64,000 nucleotides of DNA from Paracoccus aerodenitrificans. Its GTDB lineage: Bacteria; Pseudomonadota; Alphaproteobacteria; Rhodobacterales; Rhodobacteraceae. Positions 1 through 8,374 of this stretch are shown here, piece after piece (position 1 is the stretch's first letter; each line of letters starts with the position of its first letter). The stretch is taken from NCBI RefSeq assembly GCF_027913215.1, contig NZ_CP115784.1:1550001-1614000 (forward strand). The letters run 5' to 3'. A program made the position numbers and the translations under genes. The notes beneath the pieces were generated by a model. The model worked only from the letters and a program-made list of their open reading frames with translations, was not told the DNA's origin and did not search any database.

Positions 1-24
1 TGACACGATGTCACCATTGTGACA
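1..24. promoter_or_regulatory. Overlapping TGACA/TGTCA inverted repeats before the integrase
   Basis: TGACA-CGA-TGTCA occupies 1-13 and TGTCA-N6-TGACA occupies 9-24, so three half-sites lie in 24 bases just upstream of the integrase start. This is operator-like, but the window cuts off what lies to the left and no protein partner can be named. Confidence 0.3.
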
Positions 25-63
25 TGGGCAAATGCCTGCCGACCCCAGAAATCAGGGGGTGCG

Positions 64-1581
64 GTGGGCATCGCAAACTATGTCATCCGGCGAGGCCGGT
101 TCTATGCTTGGCGGCGGATTTATCGCGGTAAAGCCGTTCAGGTTCCGCTGGCGACAACTGACCCCGTTCAGGCAAAACGACTTTCAGGAGTCGCCTCCGC
201 CGTGGCCAACCATGGCTGGAATCTGCTTGACCGGGGTAAGGCAGACCTGTTGTCTGTTCGGGATGCCATCACCTCGGCAGTCAGGCAGGAACGTGCCTTG
301 ATGGACTGTGAAGCCATCGAAAAAATGCCAGCAGAAACTCCGGGAGGGCGTGCTTTCTTCTTTTTCTTTAACCACGGCGACGCAGAAGACGACGAACCCA
401 AACCTCGCAAGAAACAAAGCGAGCCGTTGAACAGCGGACCCGCGACCGCAAAAATCGAACCGCCCCCGGCTCGGCCCGTGCCTCCACGGCGGAAGCCCGC
501 CCGAACGGCAACGGGCTTTTCGAGCCGGATAAGCGATATCGTTGCCCGTGTCACCGATACGCATGAGCGTTCGGGACGGGCGAACGCCAAGACGCTCACG
601 CAAATGCGTGCGGTTGTTGATTTGTTCTGCGAAATCACCGGCGTGGATGACATACGAGACCTTCACCAACGCCACCTTGCCTATTTCGTTGCGACCCTCG
701 ACAAGCTACCGCCCGCTTACCGGCGTAGTGCCAAAGAGCGAGACAAGCCGATTTCCAAGATCATCGCGGAGGCCGAGGCTTCCGGCGCGTCTGTTGGACT
801 TTCCGTCACCACCATCAACCGCAATATTGTCCACCTTGGCAAAGTTGTGAAAGCAGCGCGGGCGGAGGGCATCACAGTGGACGCAACCGTTAATCCGGCG
901 CTTCTTCGCCGTTACTTGAAGCGGACTGCCAAGGACGAGCGGGAAGCATTCACGCCCGACGATGTTACCCGCATCTTCTCGGCTCCGGCTTGGCAGGGCT
1001 GTAAGAGCGTCAAGCGTCGCCGTGAGCCGGGTGAAGTGATTGTGAAGGACTGGCTGTATTGGGTGCCTCTTATCGCCGTATATAGCGGGGCCCGGCGTGA
1101 GGAGATTTGCGGGCTTGAAACGGCTGATGTTGGTGCAGTTGATGGTGTCCCCGTCCTCCATATCCGCCCAAATGGCCGACGCGGACTGAAGAACCCGCAG
1201 TCAGAACGGACTGTTCCGGTTCATCCGCATTTGATTGAGCTCGGCTTTCTCGATTTCGCGGACAAGCAACGCGAGGCAGGGCATACCAACCTTTTCAATG
1301 ACCTGCGACGCAAGAGCTCCGCTTCACAAATCGGCGACTCGATGGACTACCTCTGGCGGAACATCCAAAGCGACCGCCTCGGGTCCCAGCCAAAGAAGTC
1401 ATTCCATTCCTTCCGTCACTACGCCGTCCAAGGGCTTCGTGCCGAATCCGATGTTGAGAAGCATGTCCGGGCCGAACTCTTCGGTCACCTTACCGGGGAC
1501 ATCGAAGACGACCGCTATGGCGGGCGAGCCCCCATTTCTTCCCTTCGCTTTGCCGTTGAGGCTTTGCCTCGCGTATTTTAG
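64..1581 (+). CDS. Tyrosine recombinase / integrase (DUF6538-type N-terminus)
   Basis: Phage-type site-specific recombinase expected to integrate and excise the surrounding element. The N-terminus GIANYVIRRGRFYAWRR resembles the short DUF6538 arm domain; a core-binding region follows, then the catalytic domain. The catalytic set looks intact: Arg near residue 344 (GARREEICGL), HSFRH near 447 and the Tyr nucleophile in DRYGG near 485. I prefer GTG at 64 because AGGGGG lies a few bases upstream and the family usually begins at this motif; an in-frame GTG at 19 would add 15 residues. It lies at the outer edge of the element, as integrases commonly do, and is followed by strong hairpins. Confidence 0.9.
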   Translation: MGIANYVIRRGRFYAWRRIYRGKAVQVPLATTDPVQAKRLSGVASAVANHGWNLLDRGKADLLSVRDAITSAVRQERALMDCEAIEKMPAETPGGRAFFFFFNHGDAEDDEPKPRKKQSEPLNSGPATAKIEPPPARPVPPRRKPARTATGFSSRISDIVARVTDTHERSGRANAKTLTQMRAVVDLFCEITGVDDIRDLHQRHLAYFVATLDKLPPAYRRSAKERDKPISKIIAEAEASGASVGLSVTTINRNIVHLGKVVKAARAEGITVDATVNPALLRRYLKRTAKDEREAFTPDDVTRIFSAPAWQGCKSVKRRREPGEVIVKDWLYWVPLIAVYSGARREEICGLETADVGAVDGVPVLHIRPNGRRGLKNPQSERTVPVHPHLIELGFLDFADKQREAGHTNLFNDLRRKSSASQIGDSMDYLWRNIQSDRLGSQPKKSFHSFRHYAVQGLRAESDVEKHVRAELFGHLTGDIEDDRYGGRAPISSLRFAVEALPRVF

Positions 1582-1595
1582 TTGCGACGCTTTTA

Positions 1596-1623
1596 AGGGG
1601 TGAACGGGGCACCGTTCACCCCT
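1596..1623 (+). terminator. 12-bp perfect hairpin after the integrase
   Basis: AGGGGTGAACGG (1596-1607) pairs with 1612-1623 around a GGCA loop, 15 bases after the integrase stop. The following T-run is weak, so termination is probable rather than certain. Confidence 0.55.
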
Positions 1624-1626
1624 GAT

Positions 1627-1796
1627 CCGTTTTCGACATGCGAAAACGGAATAGACCGAGCAGGAATGCTCGGTCTCGGTCATCCCTTACGCTTTCAGCG
1701 ACAGAATGACCTTTGCCTCTTCTCTCCCTTTCGTTTCTTTGTTTTTTGTGAACGCACCGCAGGTGCGAAGGGGGTCCGGGGGCTGCCCCCGGCAGG
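1627..1796. repeat. Cluster of further perfect hairpins before the iterons
   Basis: Perfect stems at 1627-1649 (9 bp, CCGTTTTCG arm) and 1653-1676 (10 bp, AGACCGAGCA arm) follow directly on the terminator-like hairpin. Two shorter GC stems occur near 1753-1767 (CGCACC/GGTGCG) and 1775-1791 (CCGGGGG/CCCCCGG). Five hairpins in about 200 bases between integrase and iterons could be an origin component, a single-strand initiation site or stacked terminators. No coding sequence is supported between 1582 and 2067. Confidence 0.5.
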
Positions 1797-1888
1797 CTGC
1801 TCGAAAGGCCACGAAGAGGCCATGAGAGGAGACTGGAGAAGGATAATTTTTAAGTATTTGTTTTTATTATTTTTATTTGATTTATAAC

Positions 1889-1952
1889 GATCAATAGAGT
1901 GATCGATCCAGGGATCAATAGAATGATCGGAGCACCGATCAATAGAAAGATC
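1889..1952. repeat. Three iterons with exact 24-bp spacing (putative oriV)
   Basis: GATCAATAGAGTGATC (1889-1904), GATCAATAGAATGATC (1913-1928) and GATCAATAGAAAGATC (1937-1952) start exactly 24 bp apart and are followed by AT-rich sequence and then the initiator gene. Phased repeats plus an AT-rich stretch ahead of a rep gene is the standard layout of an iteron-controlled plasmid origin. Confidence 0.75.
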
Positions 1953-2009
1953 TCTATATTTAATAAATCAGATCACCAGCGTCAGAAATCGATCAAAACA
2001 GAATATTTC

Positions 2010-2038
2010 TTGACACATAAAAAAGCGTATCATATTCA
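2010..2038 (+). promoter_or_regulatory. Sigma70-type promoter of the initiator gene
   Basis: A perfect TTGACA at 2010-2015 is separated by 17 bases from TATTCA at 2033-2038. The predicted start is near 2045, about 20 bases before the initiator ATG, which has a GGGAGG ribosome site. Confidence 0.65.
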
Positions 2039-2067
2039 GCCTCACTTTTAGAATCAGGGAGGTATAA

Positions 2068-2604
2068 ATGTTAGAAATATTCAAAAATGAAAAAGACGAC
2101 ACGGAGGAAAAGCCAAGAGAACGCAACCCGCGATTCACGCAGGTTTATCCAGAAGGCTGGGGTGGCCTGATGACCATGATTGCTGAAAACTCGAATGCCG
2201 CCCGCCTCTATGGTTTCATTGCGAACCATATGGACCCGAACGGTGGCGTTCTCGTTGTCTCACAGAAAACTCTTGCTGAACATCTTGATGTCGCTGAAAT
2301 CACAATACGCCGGGCGTCAAAATGGCTTGAAGAACGCAATCATCTGGTTCGCGTTCGTGTTGGAACTGGTGTTTATGCCTACGCCCTGAATCCGGCGGAG
2401 GTTTGGAAATCATTTCATGACATGAAGCCCTACGCCGTTTTCGCGACCAAGACGCTTGTTTCAAAATCTGACCGGATGAATAGAAATATTGACCGTCGCA
2501 TCAAGTTAATGATGAAAGAAGCTGAAAAACCTGACATAAAAATGACAGAGTTGACGATTGACGATCTTAAACAGGCATGGGAGGAAGAGGTTCAAGACAG
2601 GTAA
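2068..2604 (+). CDS. RepL-like winged-helix replication initiator
   Basis: Small (178 aa) basic and acidic protein with a clear winged-helix core at about residues 50-110. VSQKTLAEHLDVAEITIRRA is a helix-turn-helix and is followed by a two-strand wing ending VYAYALNPAEVW. This arrangement resembles the RepL family of plasmid initiators, in which the wing is followed by a (W)xINP-like motif. Position supports it: iterons and a consensus promoter lie directly upstream and a strong terminator follows. The assignment to RepL rather than another winged-helix initiator is from pattern memory; a plain regulator is possible but would not explain the iterons. Confidence 0.65.
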   Translation: MLEIFKNEKDDTEEKPRERNPRFTQVYPEGWGGLMTMIAENSNAARLYGFIANHMDPNGGVLVVSQKTLAEHLDVAEITIRRASKWLEERNHLVRVRVGTGVYAYALNPAEVWKSFHDMKPYAVFATKTLVSKSDRMNRNIDRRIKLMMKEAEKPDIKMTELTIDDLKQAWEEEVQDR

Positions 2605-2772
2605 AACAACGCCACCAGCACCCGGGACATCCCGGCCCCTTACTCACACAACAAGTAACTGGTGAGATTTTTTTATGAATGTATTACAATAGCCCTTGAA
2701 AAAGGCTGGCGACAATATATTTGCATTAGGTGCTGACTTTTGTCCGAATGAGTTTGCCGCCGGATAGGCGGC

Positions 2773-2804
2773 TAAGCCCCGCTTAGGCGGGGCTTACTTT
2801 ATTT
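2773..2804 (+). terminator. Rho-independent terminator, 10-bp stem
   Basis: TAAGCCCCGC (2773-2782) pairs with GCGGGGCTTA (2787-2796) around TTAG and is followed by CTTTATTT. It would end the initiator transcript. 2605-2772 holds no supported gene. Confidence 0.8.
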
Positions 2805-2834
2805 AGTATCATTTCTCGGCACCTACTGTGGAAA

Positions 2835-3167
2835 TCAGTTTTTACGATACCAGCGATCTTCTTTCCCGTTGTTGAAAATAAATCCGATATTTTTGAGGAA
2901 CAAAGGGAGCCAGATAATCCCAAGGACCATTGACAAAACAAGCGGCCCCCCCTCGTTCCTGAAAATGCCAATCGTCAAACTGATGGCGATTACCATCGCC
3001 CACCCGCCAAGCAGAACGCGAATGAACGCGACATACCCACTCCCGCGAACGTTTCCGTGCGTGTCTGCCCCTGCCCCCCTCACAGCCTGACAGTTTGGGC
3101 AGACGGTGGCATGTGCTTTCAGGGGGCTCGCACAGAACGGGCATTCAATCATCGCGTCTTCACTCAT
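2835..3167 (-). CDS. Small zinc-ribbon membrane protein, unknown function
   Basis: 110 residues. The N-terminus carries a rubredoxin-like zinc ribbon, CPFC...CPNC (about residues 9-28), followed by two hydrophobic segments (about 45-65 and 70-90) and a charged tail. The ATG at 3167 has GGA upstream (AAGGAAC) and is preferred to the longer frame beginning at 3224, which lacks a ribosome site. Zinc ribbon plus transmembrane segments suggests a small membrane-anchored protein; no function can be named. It is convergent with nothing and faces away from the XRE gene at 3252. Confidence 0.6.
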   Translation of the reverse strand: MSEDAMIECPFCASPLKAHATVCPNCQAVRGAGADTHGNVRGSGYVAFIRVLLGGWAMVIAISLTIGIFRNEGGPLVLSMVLGIIWLPLFLKNIGFIFNNGKEDRWYRKN

Positions 3168-3251
3168 GACAGTTCCTTTCTTTACGCTCGACATCAAAAA
3201 TTCACAGAATACTTCATAGCGCAAGAGGGATTTTTCCTGCGTGTCGGATCG

Positions 3252-3494
3252 ATGACCGAACCCGACACAACGATTCTCAACGCTTTTGCGAAAGTCTTGC
3301 GAGACCGCCGAAGAGAGGCAGGACTCTCACAAGAGGAACTTGCCCACCGGGCCGGGTTGAGCATGCGTTATGTCTCGCTTCTGGAAAGCCGGAGGCACCA
3401 GCCAAGCCTTGCTACGCTATACGCTCTTGCCGACTCTCTTGGCATATCGCTTACAGTGTTGGTTCAGGAGATAGAAAGCCAGGCGAGATCATGA
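3252..3494 (+). CDS. XRE-family transcriptional regulator
   Basis: An 80-residue protein that is almost entirely a Cro/CI-type helix-turn-helix: FAKVLRDRRREAGLSQEELA, then YVSLLESRRHQPSLATLYAL and a short C-terminal helix. Such single-domain regulators often control replication or mobilization genes of small elements. The ATG at 3252 begins the conserved domain; a longer upstream reading frame runs antisense to the zinc-ribbon gene and is not credible. It is divergent from the zinc-ribbon gene (84 bp apart), so it may regulate that promoter. Confidence 0.8.
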   Translation: MTEPDTTILNAFAKVLRDRRREAGLSQEELAHRAGLSMRYVSLLESRRHQPSLATLYALADSLGISLTVLVQEIESQARS

Positions 3495-3590
3495 CGGTTT
3501 GACCGTCATATCCCACATGAAACGGCCCTTCGTGCCGTCACTGGTGATGTCTTCGTTCCTTGACGACTGCGACATCACCAGCCGCCGGAG
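3491..3590. terminator. Two hairpins between the XRE gene and the relaxase gene
   Basis: ATGACGGT-TTG-ACCGTCAT at 3491-3509 overlaps the XRE stop codon. GGTGATGTC and GACATCACC form a second perfect 9-bp stem with a long loop, within about 3540-3585. They lie between convergent genes (XRE plus strand, relaxase minus strand) and probably separate the transcripts. Confidence 0.45.
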
Positions 3591-3621
3591 GACACCCCCG
3601 GACCCCCGTTCACATGATAAG

Positions 3622-5079
3622 TTAGAGAGCAAAGTCCTCATCTGCGTCCTTTGAACCCATGCTCTGCGTCAGCCCCATGTCCTCTTCAATGACCCGTTGC
3701 ATCGCCTCACCCTGTAAGCGAGCACCCCGAGCGAGATCAGGCCTCTTGAGCCATTTTGTTACCATGCCGAGAGCTTTCTTAAGCCGGGTTTGAAGCCATC
3801 GAACCTCTTCCCAGGCTGACCTTGCGTTAGCCCGCTCCTCCTTTGCATCATCGAGAAGTTTCCGGGCCTCCGCCCGCACGGTTTCAGCCCTCTCTTCCTC
3901 AGCTATTCTGTTGGTCTTCGCCTTTTCCGCTTTTGCCTCCTCAAGCCTGCGGGCCTCTGTGGCATCCGTAGCGGCACTCAAGGCCGGACCTATGTCGGGA
4001 AAGCCGGGTTTTATCGCGTCAGGATTATCCGCATGGATCTTCCCTGCCTTCGTCCGGCGAAGCGTGCCCGCCGTCAATTCGGCTGTGAGGGCCTTTGTTG
4101 CATCCAGCAATGCTCCCGTCTTATCGGACACCCGCTGTGCCTCGTGGCGGGCCTCCTCGGCTTCGTCGCGGGCGATGTCAGCCAATCGCCTTTCTTCCGC
4201 TGTCGCCTTCTTCGCGTGCTCTTGGGCGGTTTCGAGCTCCGCCACCCTGTCAGCAAGACGCTTCTCATAGGTTGCTAACCGCTTCGCCTCTTTCTCCGAG
4301 AGTTCAGCCTTCTCCGTCAGCTTATCGACACGTCCCTGCATCTCATCGACTCGAGCCTGGGCCTCTTGCGTCTTCACTTCCAACGCCAGGATTTCGGCAC
4401 GCTTGGTTGCGAGTTCTCGGGGAATGTCCCGGTGAAGTTCACGGACGGTGCGGTGAAGCGTGTCCCGAAATTCTGCACCAGCCTTTAAGCGGTCACCGTA
4501 TCGGTTCCCGCGTTCGATGCCTGGGCAATGCCGTGCCATAACTTCCGCAGTCAGGTCTTGCAGGCTGGACATCACAGCGGGGCGTGTCGCCTGCGAAAGT
4601 GGAACGCCGTCCAAGTTATAGGACGCAATCTGATAATGGGCGTGTATCGTCGTTTCATCCCGGTGAACAACGAGGCCGTGGAGCGTTGTATTCAGTCGGT
4701 CAGAAATAGATTCTGCGAGGTCAAGAAAAGCCCTGTCCTGTGCTTCCGGCGTCAGGGTTTCAAATAATGCCGCCGCCTCTGAACCGAATGTGATGATACC
4801 GCACCCGGCAACGGACGCATCCTTTTTCATTTTCCGCTTTGTGACGCGGAGAGACCGGCGTTTTTCACATATCGCCCGCATGACGCCGGGCGGGTCCGGC
4901 TCCATTATAATCCGGTTGAGATGTTTCCGGGATTCATCTATATAATCTGGCTGCCTGCCAATGCGTTTATCGTGTTTACGCTGCCCGGCCAAAGCACGGG
5001 CGTTTTTCGCTTTAATACGCGTTGACGCGGCTCTGGGATTCCCTTCGGGAGACTTATTATTCTGGGGTGGCTTCGCCAT
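3622..5079 (-). CDS. MobV/Pre-type relaxase with long coiled coil
   Basis: 485-residue mobilization relaxase that would nick oriT of this element and carry the strand during transfer by a helper system. Seen: an early HLNRII motif (about residue 53) and the metal-binding HRDETTIHAHY (about residue 143), which matches the HxDExxPHxH-type motif III of Mob_Pre (MobV) enzymes with Ile in place of Pro. From about 205 to 420 the chain is a heptad-rich, Ala/Glu/Lys/Arg coiled coil, as in Pre/Mob proteins. Length is normal for the family. No type IV secretion genes accompany it in this element, so it is mobilizable rather than self-transmissible. Confidence 0.8.
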   Translation of the reverse strand: MAKPPQNNKSPEGNPRAASTRIKAKNARALAGQRKHDKRIGRQPDYIDESRKHLNRIIMEPDPPGVMRAICEKRRSLRVTKRKMKKDASVAGCGIITFGSEAAALFETLTPEAQDRAFLDLAESISDRLNTTLHGLVVHRDETTIHAHYQIASYNLDGVPLSQATRPAVMSSLQDLTAEVMARHCPGIERGNRYGDRLKAGAEFRDTLHRTVRELHRDIPRELATKRAEILALEVKTQEAQARVDEMQGRVDKLTEKAELSEKEAKRLATYEKRLADRVAELETAQEHAKKATAEERRLADIARDEAEEARHEAQRVSDKTGALLDATKALTAELTAGTLRRTKAGKIHADNPDAIKPGFPDIGPALSAATDATEARRLEEAKAEKAKTNRIAEEERAETVRAEARKLLDDAKEERANARSAWEEVRWLQTRLKKALGMVTKWLKRPDLARGARLQGEAMQRVIEEDMGLTQSMGSKDADEDFAL

Positions 5080-5279
5080 ATCATAACCTACTATCCATAA
5101 CTCACCCCACGAGGGGGATTCGTTATAGATATCCGGCGAAGGGGAGAAAAAACCTAACGGCTTTTTATCCCCTTTCGAAACCCCTTACGCCTTCCGCTGG
5201 ACCAAGGGGATTCCATCCCCTTTGGAACCCCGACAAAAGGACATGCCCGCTGGATAAATACTAACGATATAACTGATTT
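5080..5279. other. Candidate oriT region of the small element
   Basis: About 200 non-coding bases directly upstream of the MobV relaxase, where oriT of this family normally lies. It holds a near-perfect inverted repeat, AAGGGGAT-TCC-ATCCCCTT (about 5204-5222), and repeated CCCCTT/AAGGGG blocks (5134-5226). No nick-site consensus could be matched by eye, so this is positional inference. Confidence 0.35.
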
Positions 5280-5723
5280 TCAGTTTTTAGGCGATGGCTT
5301 CGGCGGGAAAGGCAAATCGTCACGGTAAGCCAACTTGCCCTTAACATATTCCCGCATCTCCGGCGGAAGGCTACTTATCACAGGCGTACTAAAATGTCGC
5401 CAAGGGCAAAAGAACTCTTTCGTCCATGGAAGGATCGCATGCTGGCTTCCAGGTGTCAGTACGAAGGCGGTAGGCTTCGCAAGCCTTAGATTGTCAAGAT
5501 GGCTCAAGTTACCAATATTCAAGCACACTCCGCGAACATTACCTACTTCGCCGGTACCATATGCAACACGAACCCATAGCTCTAAGGTGGATTTATTGCG
5601 AAAAACCCCCGTCACCAGAAGGGGACGAGGGTTGTCGGCCCAGCTATCCTTTGGCTGCGCCTCCGGGAAGAACCCGGTAACTATATCATAGATTCGCGGT
5701 GGCTTACTCGTCCAGTCAGGCAT
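5280..5723 (-). CDS. Putative MazF/PemK-like toxin
   Basis: 147 residues if started at ATG 5723. The N-terminal PRIYDIVTGFFPEAQP...NPRPLLVTGVF pattern resembles the strand-rich start of PemK/MazF endoribonucleases (a GDIV...RPxLVV-like layout). The start is set by an 8-bp overlap with the upstream acidic gene, which is the usual toxin-antitoxin arrangement; a longer frame to 5837 would overlap that gene throughout. Catalytic residues cannot be assigned with confidence, so the family call is tentative; the two-gene architecture is better supported than the enzyme class. Confidence 0.5.
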   Translation of the reverse strand: MPDWTSKPPRIYDIVTGFFPEAQPKDSWADNPRPLLVTGVFRNKSTLELWVRVAYGTGEVGNVRGVCLNIGNLSHLDNLRLAKPTAFVLTPGSQHAILPWTKEFFCPWRHFSTPVISSLPPEMREYVKGKLAYRDDLPFPPKPSPKN

Positions 5724-5898
5724 CGCAGTTTTCAGCAATGTCCTCGATAGTTTCCCACTCTTGGTCGGCCATCCGAGCAGCCATGCGCGTCCGCAGTTCA
5801 GCGATTTTCTCAGGCGCGACCAAGTCAAAATCGCCAAATGCCTCTGGCGAGAACTCTCGCCGAGGATCCGAGTGTTTACGCATACGTGCGTGGTGCAT
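5716..5898 (-). CDS. Putative antitoxin
   Basis: 60-residue protein with a basic N-terminus (MHHARMRKHSDPRREF) and an acidic C-terminal half ending QEWETIEDIAENCDA. AGGAGAG lies five bases before ATG 5898, a strong ribosome site, which is why the longer GTG frame (5976) is not used. Its stop overlaps the next gene by 8 bp. Size, charge pattern and overlap fit a type II antitoxin, but no named antitoxin fold is recognised. Confidence 0.5.
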   Translation of the reverse strand: MHHARMRKHSDPRREFSPEAFGDFDLVAPEKIAELRTRMAARMADQEWETIEDIAENCDA

Positions 5899-6598
5899 CA
5901 AGTCTCTCCTTTCGGCATTGTCGCCGATAAAACGAATCGTGGAGACGTTCGGTTGCCTTAACTTAACACGCCCCACAACATTTTCTACCCGCTATCACAA
6001 ACCTGTTGACGAAGACTAAACGCAAAGCCCGACAACCATCTCGATGAGCAACCCTCTTGACCTATATCTTGCTCCTTACGGCTCATGTCCTCAAGATATC
6101 GCGTCTCTTGTGAGTTGTTCATGTATTGTTAGCCAGAGTCCAAAGCCACAGACGGCAAGAAATGGTTTGACAGATTCGAGCGGGTGCCAACCTCTTGATC
6201 TGTCGAAGATGGATGTCGAAGCGCGTTGCGGGATGAGAGATCGCCTGCTACATCATGTCCACTATGTGTCCTTTGGTCGGCAGGCCGGGACTCCACGAAC
6301 AAGCACCTGATATCATGTGCTTTTCCTGGATATTAGCTGGGGCGTCGACCGCCCCAGCCAGTGATCTTCCGTCGTTGATGTTATATGACAGAGGGACGAC
6401 GGTTATTGCCTGCGTTGGTTTGCAGCAGAGCTGTTCTTCTGCGCAGTCTGTCCGCAGGAAAGAACTGCTGGCCACATATACCTGCAGCAACCATCACAAG
6501 ACAGATTTCGGTATCATATAAAGCTGTGATTTTGCATCACTGACAGCTTCGCTGAACCGTCATACACTTCGCAATCCATGAAAAAATCAAGCATATAA
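5899..6598. other. No supported gene; element-chromosome boundary region
   Basis: About 700 bases with short frames only, none with family resemblance plus a ribosome site. One perfect 9-bp hairpin, GCTGGGGCG-TCGAC-CGCCCCAGC, sits at 6336-6358 without a T-run. The right attachment site of the small element is expected at or just left of 6599. Confidence 0.5.
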
Positions 6599-6674
<76 letters not shown>

Positions 6675-6749
6675 CATGACCGCTCTGTGCGGCATATGCG
6701 AACCGCGCCGGATTAGCGCGGCGCGGTGCGGTGATCAAGGGGAAAGAAG

Positions 6750-8117
6750 TTATTTTTCTCCGGGAGTACCGTCGAATTTCTTTTCCAGGCTGTCCCAGCA
6801 ATCGACATAGTTGTCCTGCAAGGGCGCCTCATTCGCGGCGAAGGCGGTCAGTTGCTGCGGGAAGCGGGTTTCGAACATGAACTGCATGGTGTTGTCCTGC
6901 TTCACCGGGACCATCGGCTCGGTGCTGCCATGTTCGAACGCATCGCGGTCGGGGCCGTGGGGCAGCATCATATTATGCAGGCTGGTGCCGCCGGGGACGA
7001 ATCCTTCGGGTTTGGCGTCATAGATTCCTGCGATATTGCCCATCAGTTCGGACATGATGTTCTTGTGATACCAGGGCGGGCGGAAGCTGTGTTCGGCCAC
7101 CATCCAGCGTTCGCGGAACAGGACGAAATCGATATTTGCGGTGCCCTCTTGCCCCGAGGGAGCAGTCAGCACGGTGAAGATGGATGGATCGGGATGGTCG
7201 AACAGGATTGCGCCGACCGGGGAATAGGTCCGGAGATCGTATTTATAGGCGCAGTAATTCCCATGCCATGCGACGATATCCAGAGGGCTGTGGTCGATGA
7301 AGCTCTCGTGGAACTGACCGCACCATTTGATGACGACGCGGCTGCGGGCCTCACGATCTTCAAAGGCGGCGACGGGGCATTTGAAATCGCGCGGATTGGC
7401 AAGGCAGTTCGCGCCGATCGGGCCGCGACCCGGCAGATCGAATTTCTGACCGTAGTTTTCACAGACAAAGCCGCGGGCGGGCCCCTCCAGCACCTCGACA
7501 CGGTAGACGAGACCGCGCGGCAGGATCGCAATTTCGCGCGGTTCAAGTTCAATGATGCCCAGTTCCGTGCAGAAACGCAGGCGGCCCTCCTGCGGAACGA
7601 CCAGCAACTCACTGTCGGCGCTGAAGAAATATTCATCCTTCATCGACTCGGTCACCAGATAGATATGCGCGGCCATGCCGACCTGGGTATTCACGTCACC
7701 CGCCGTGGTCATGGTGCGCATACCTGTGATCCAGGTCAGTTTTTCATCCGTATGCGGCACCGGGTCCCAACGATACTGGCCGAGGCTGATCACGTCGGGC
7801 AGCACATGGGGCGCGGATTTCCAGTAGGGCACGTCAATCTTGCTGAACCGTCCGACATGTTTCACAGAGGGCCGGATACGATAGCACCAGGTCCGCTCAT
7901 TCTGGCCGCGTGGCGCGGTGAAGGCGGTGCCGGAAAGCTGCTCTGCGTACAGCCCGTAATTCACCTTTTGCGGCGAATTCTGCCCCTGCGGCAACGCGCC
8001 GGGCAGCGCCTCGGTTTCGAAATCATTGCCGAAACCTGGCATATAGCCGTCATGCGCATTGGTGCCGTTGCGGATTTCGGCGCGGATCATGCCTTGCGGC
8101 AGAGCTTCGATATTCAT
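6750..8117 (-). CDS. hmgA: Homogentisate 1,2-dioxygenase
   Basis: Opens the ring of homogentisate to maleylacetoacetate in tyrosine/phenylalanine catabolism; cytosolic Fe(II) enzyme. The 455-residue length is typical and hallmark segments are present: [20 protein letters not shown] near the start, YRIRPSV, and the metal/substrate region [17 protein letters not shown] (about residues 335-352) followed by a Met/His-rich stretch. Transcribed alone from a consensus promoter with a palindrome in its spacer (8144-8172). The usual partners (maleylacetoacetate isomerase, fumarylacetoacetase) are not beside it. Lies between tRNA-Val and the mscS gene, in ordinary core sequence. Confidence 0.95.
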   Translation of the reverse strand: MNIEALPQGMIRAEIRNGTNAHDGYMPGFGNDFETEALPGALPQGQNSPQKVNYGLYAEQLSGTAFTAPRGQNERTWCYRIRPSVKHVGRFSKIDVPYWKSAPHVLPDVISLGQYRWDPVPHTDEKLTWITGMRTMTTAGDVNTQVGMAAHIYLVTESMKDEYFFSADSELLVVPQEGRLRFCTELGIIELEPREIAILPRGLVYRVEVLEGPARGFVCENYGQKFDLPGRGPIGANCLANPRDFKCPVAAFEDREARSRVVIKWCGQFHESFIDHSPLDIVAWHGNYCAYKYDLRTYSPVGAILFDHPDPSIFTVLTAPSGQEGTANIDFVLFRERWMVAEHSFRPPWYHKNIMSELMGNIAGIYDAKPEGFVPGGTSLHNMMLPHGPDRDAFEHGSTEPMVPVKQDNTMQFMFETRFPQQLTAFAANEAPLQDNYVDCWDSLEKKFDGTPGEK

Positions 8118-8143
8118 CGTTTCCCCCTTCCTGAGTTGGGCGC

Positions 8144-8172
8144 AGAATAAGTTGCAATTGCAACCATGTCAA
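8144..8172 (-). promoter_or_regulatory. hmgA promoter with palindromic operator in the spacer
   Basis: On the minus strand TTGACA (8167-8172) and TATTCT (8144-8149) are exactly 17 bases apart, and the spacer contains the perfect 14-bp palindrome GTTGCAATTGCAAC (8151-8164). A repressor bound there would block RNA polymerase directly. The site shape suits a MarR- or GntR-like homodimer, but the regulator is not in the window. Confidence 0.75.
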
Positions 8173-8268
8173 TCGGAGAAATAGACTGATGAGCAGGCGG
8201 AGCGCCGGGGACTCAGTATTTTGGGCCGGATTTCAGGAGATTTCCGATCTGACACAGCCCGTCAGAAT

Positions 8269-8304
8269 GTCATAAGCCGCGATTACAGAATCGCGGCTTA
8301 TGAC
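8269..8304. terminator. 16-bp perfect hairpin downstream of the channel gene
   Basis: GTCATAAGCCGCGATT (8269-8284) pairs with 8289-8304 around ACAG, about 70 bp after the mscS-type gene ends and before the hmgA promoter. It lacks a T-run on either strand. The likely role is transcript termination or 3'-end protection. Confidence 0.5.
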
Positions 8305-8374
8305 GGTCAATATCCGACCGATATCAGATTGCAGCATCAGACCCGGATCCGGCGATCAGAGGCGAGTTTGACGA

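Larger units (their letters stand above)
1..6598. mobile_element. Integrated plasmid-like mobilizable element next to tRNA-Val (left end outside window)
   Basis: The stretch holds a tyrosine recombinase, three iterons, a RepL-like initiator, an XRE regulator, a MobV-type relaxase and a toxin-antitoxin pair, and stops at the 3' end of tRNA-Val (6599-6674). It is visibly more AT-rich than the core genes that follow, for example around 1850-2050. Integration at the 3' end of a tRNA is typical of tyrosine-recombinase elements, and an element entering tRNA-Val would lie on this side. I could not find a repeat of the tRNA 3' end inside the window, so the other attachment site is either left of base 1 or decayed. 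Element type is inferred from gene content. Confidence 0.6.

Noticed and set aside
6044..6521. Small frames in the gap left of tRNA-Val
   Set aside because: Short, overlapping on both strands, no ribosome sites, no recognisable domains.
6852..8150. Plus-strand 432-codon frame opposite hmgA
   Set aside because: Exact antisense of a well-conserved enzyme gene; typical GC-rich shadow frame.
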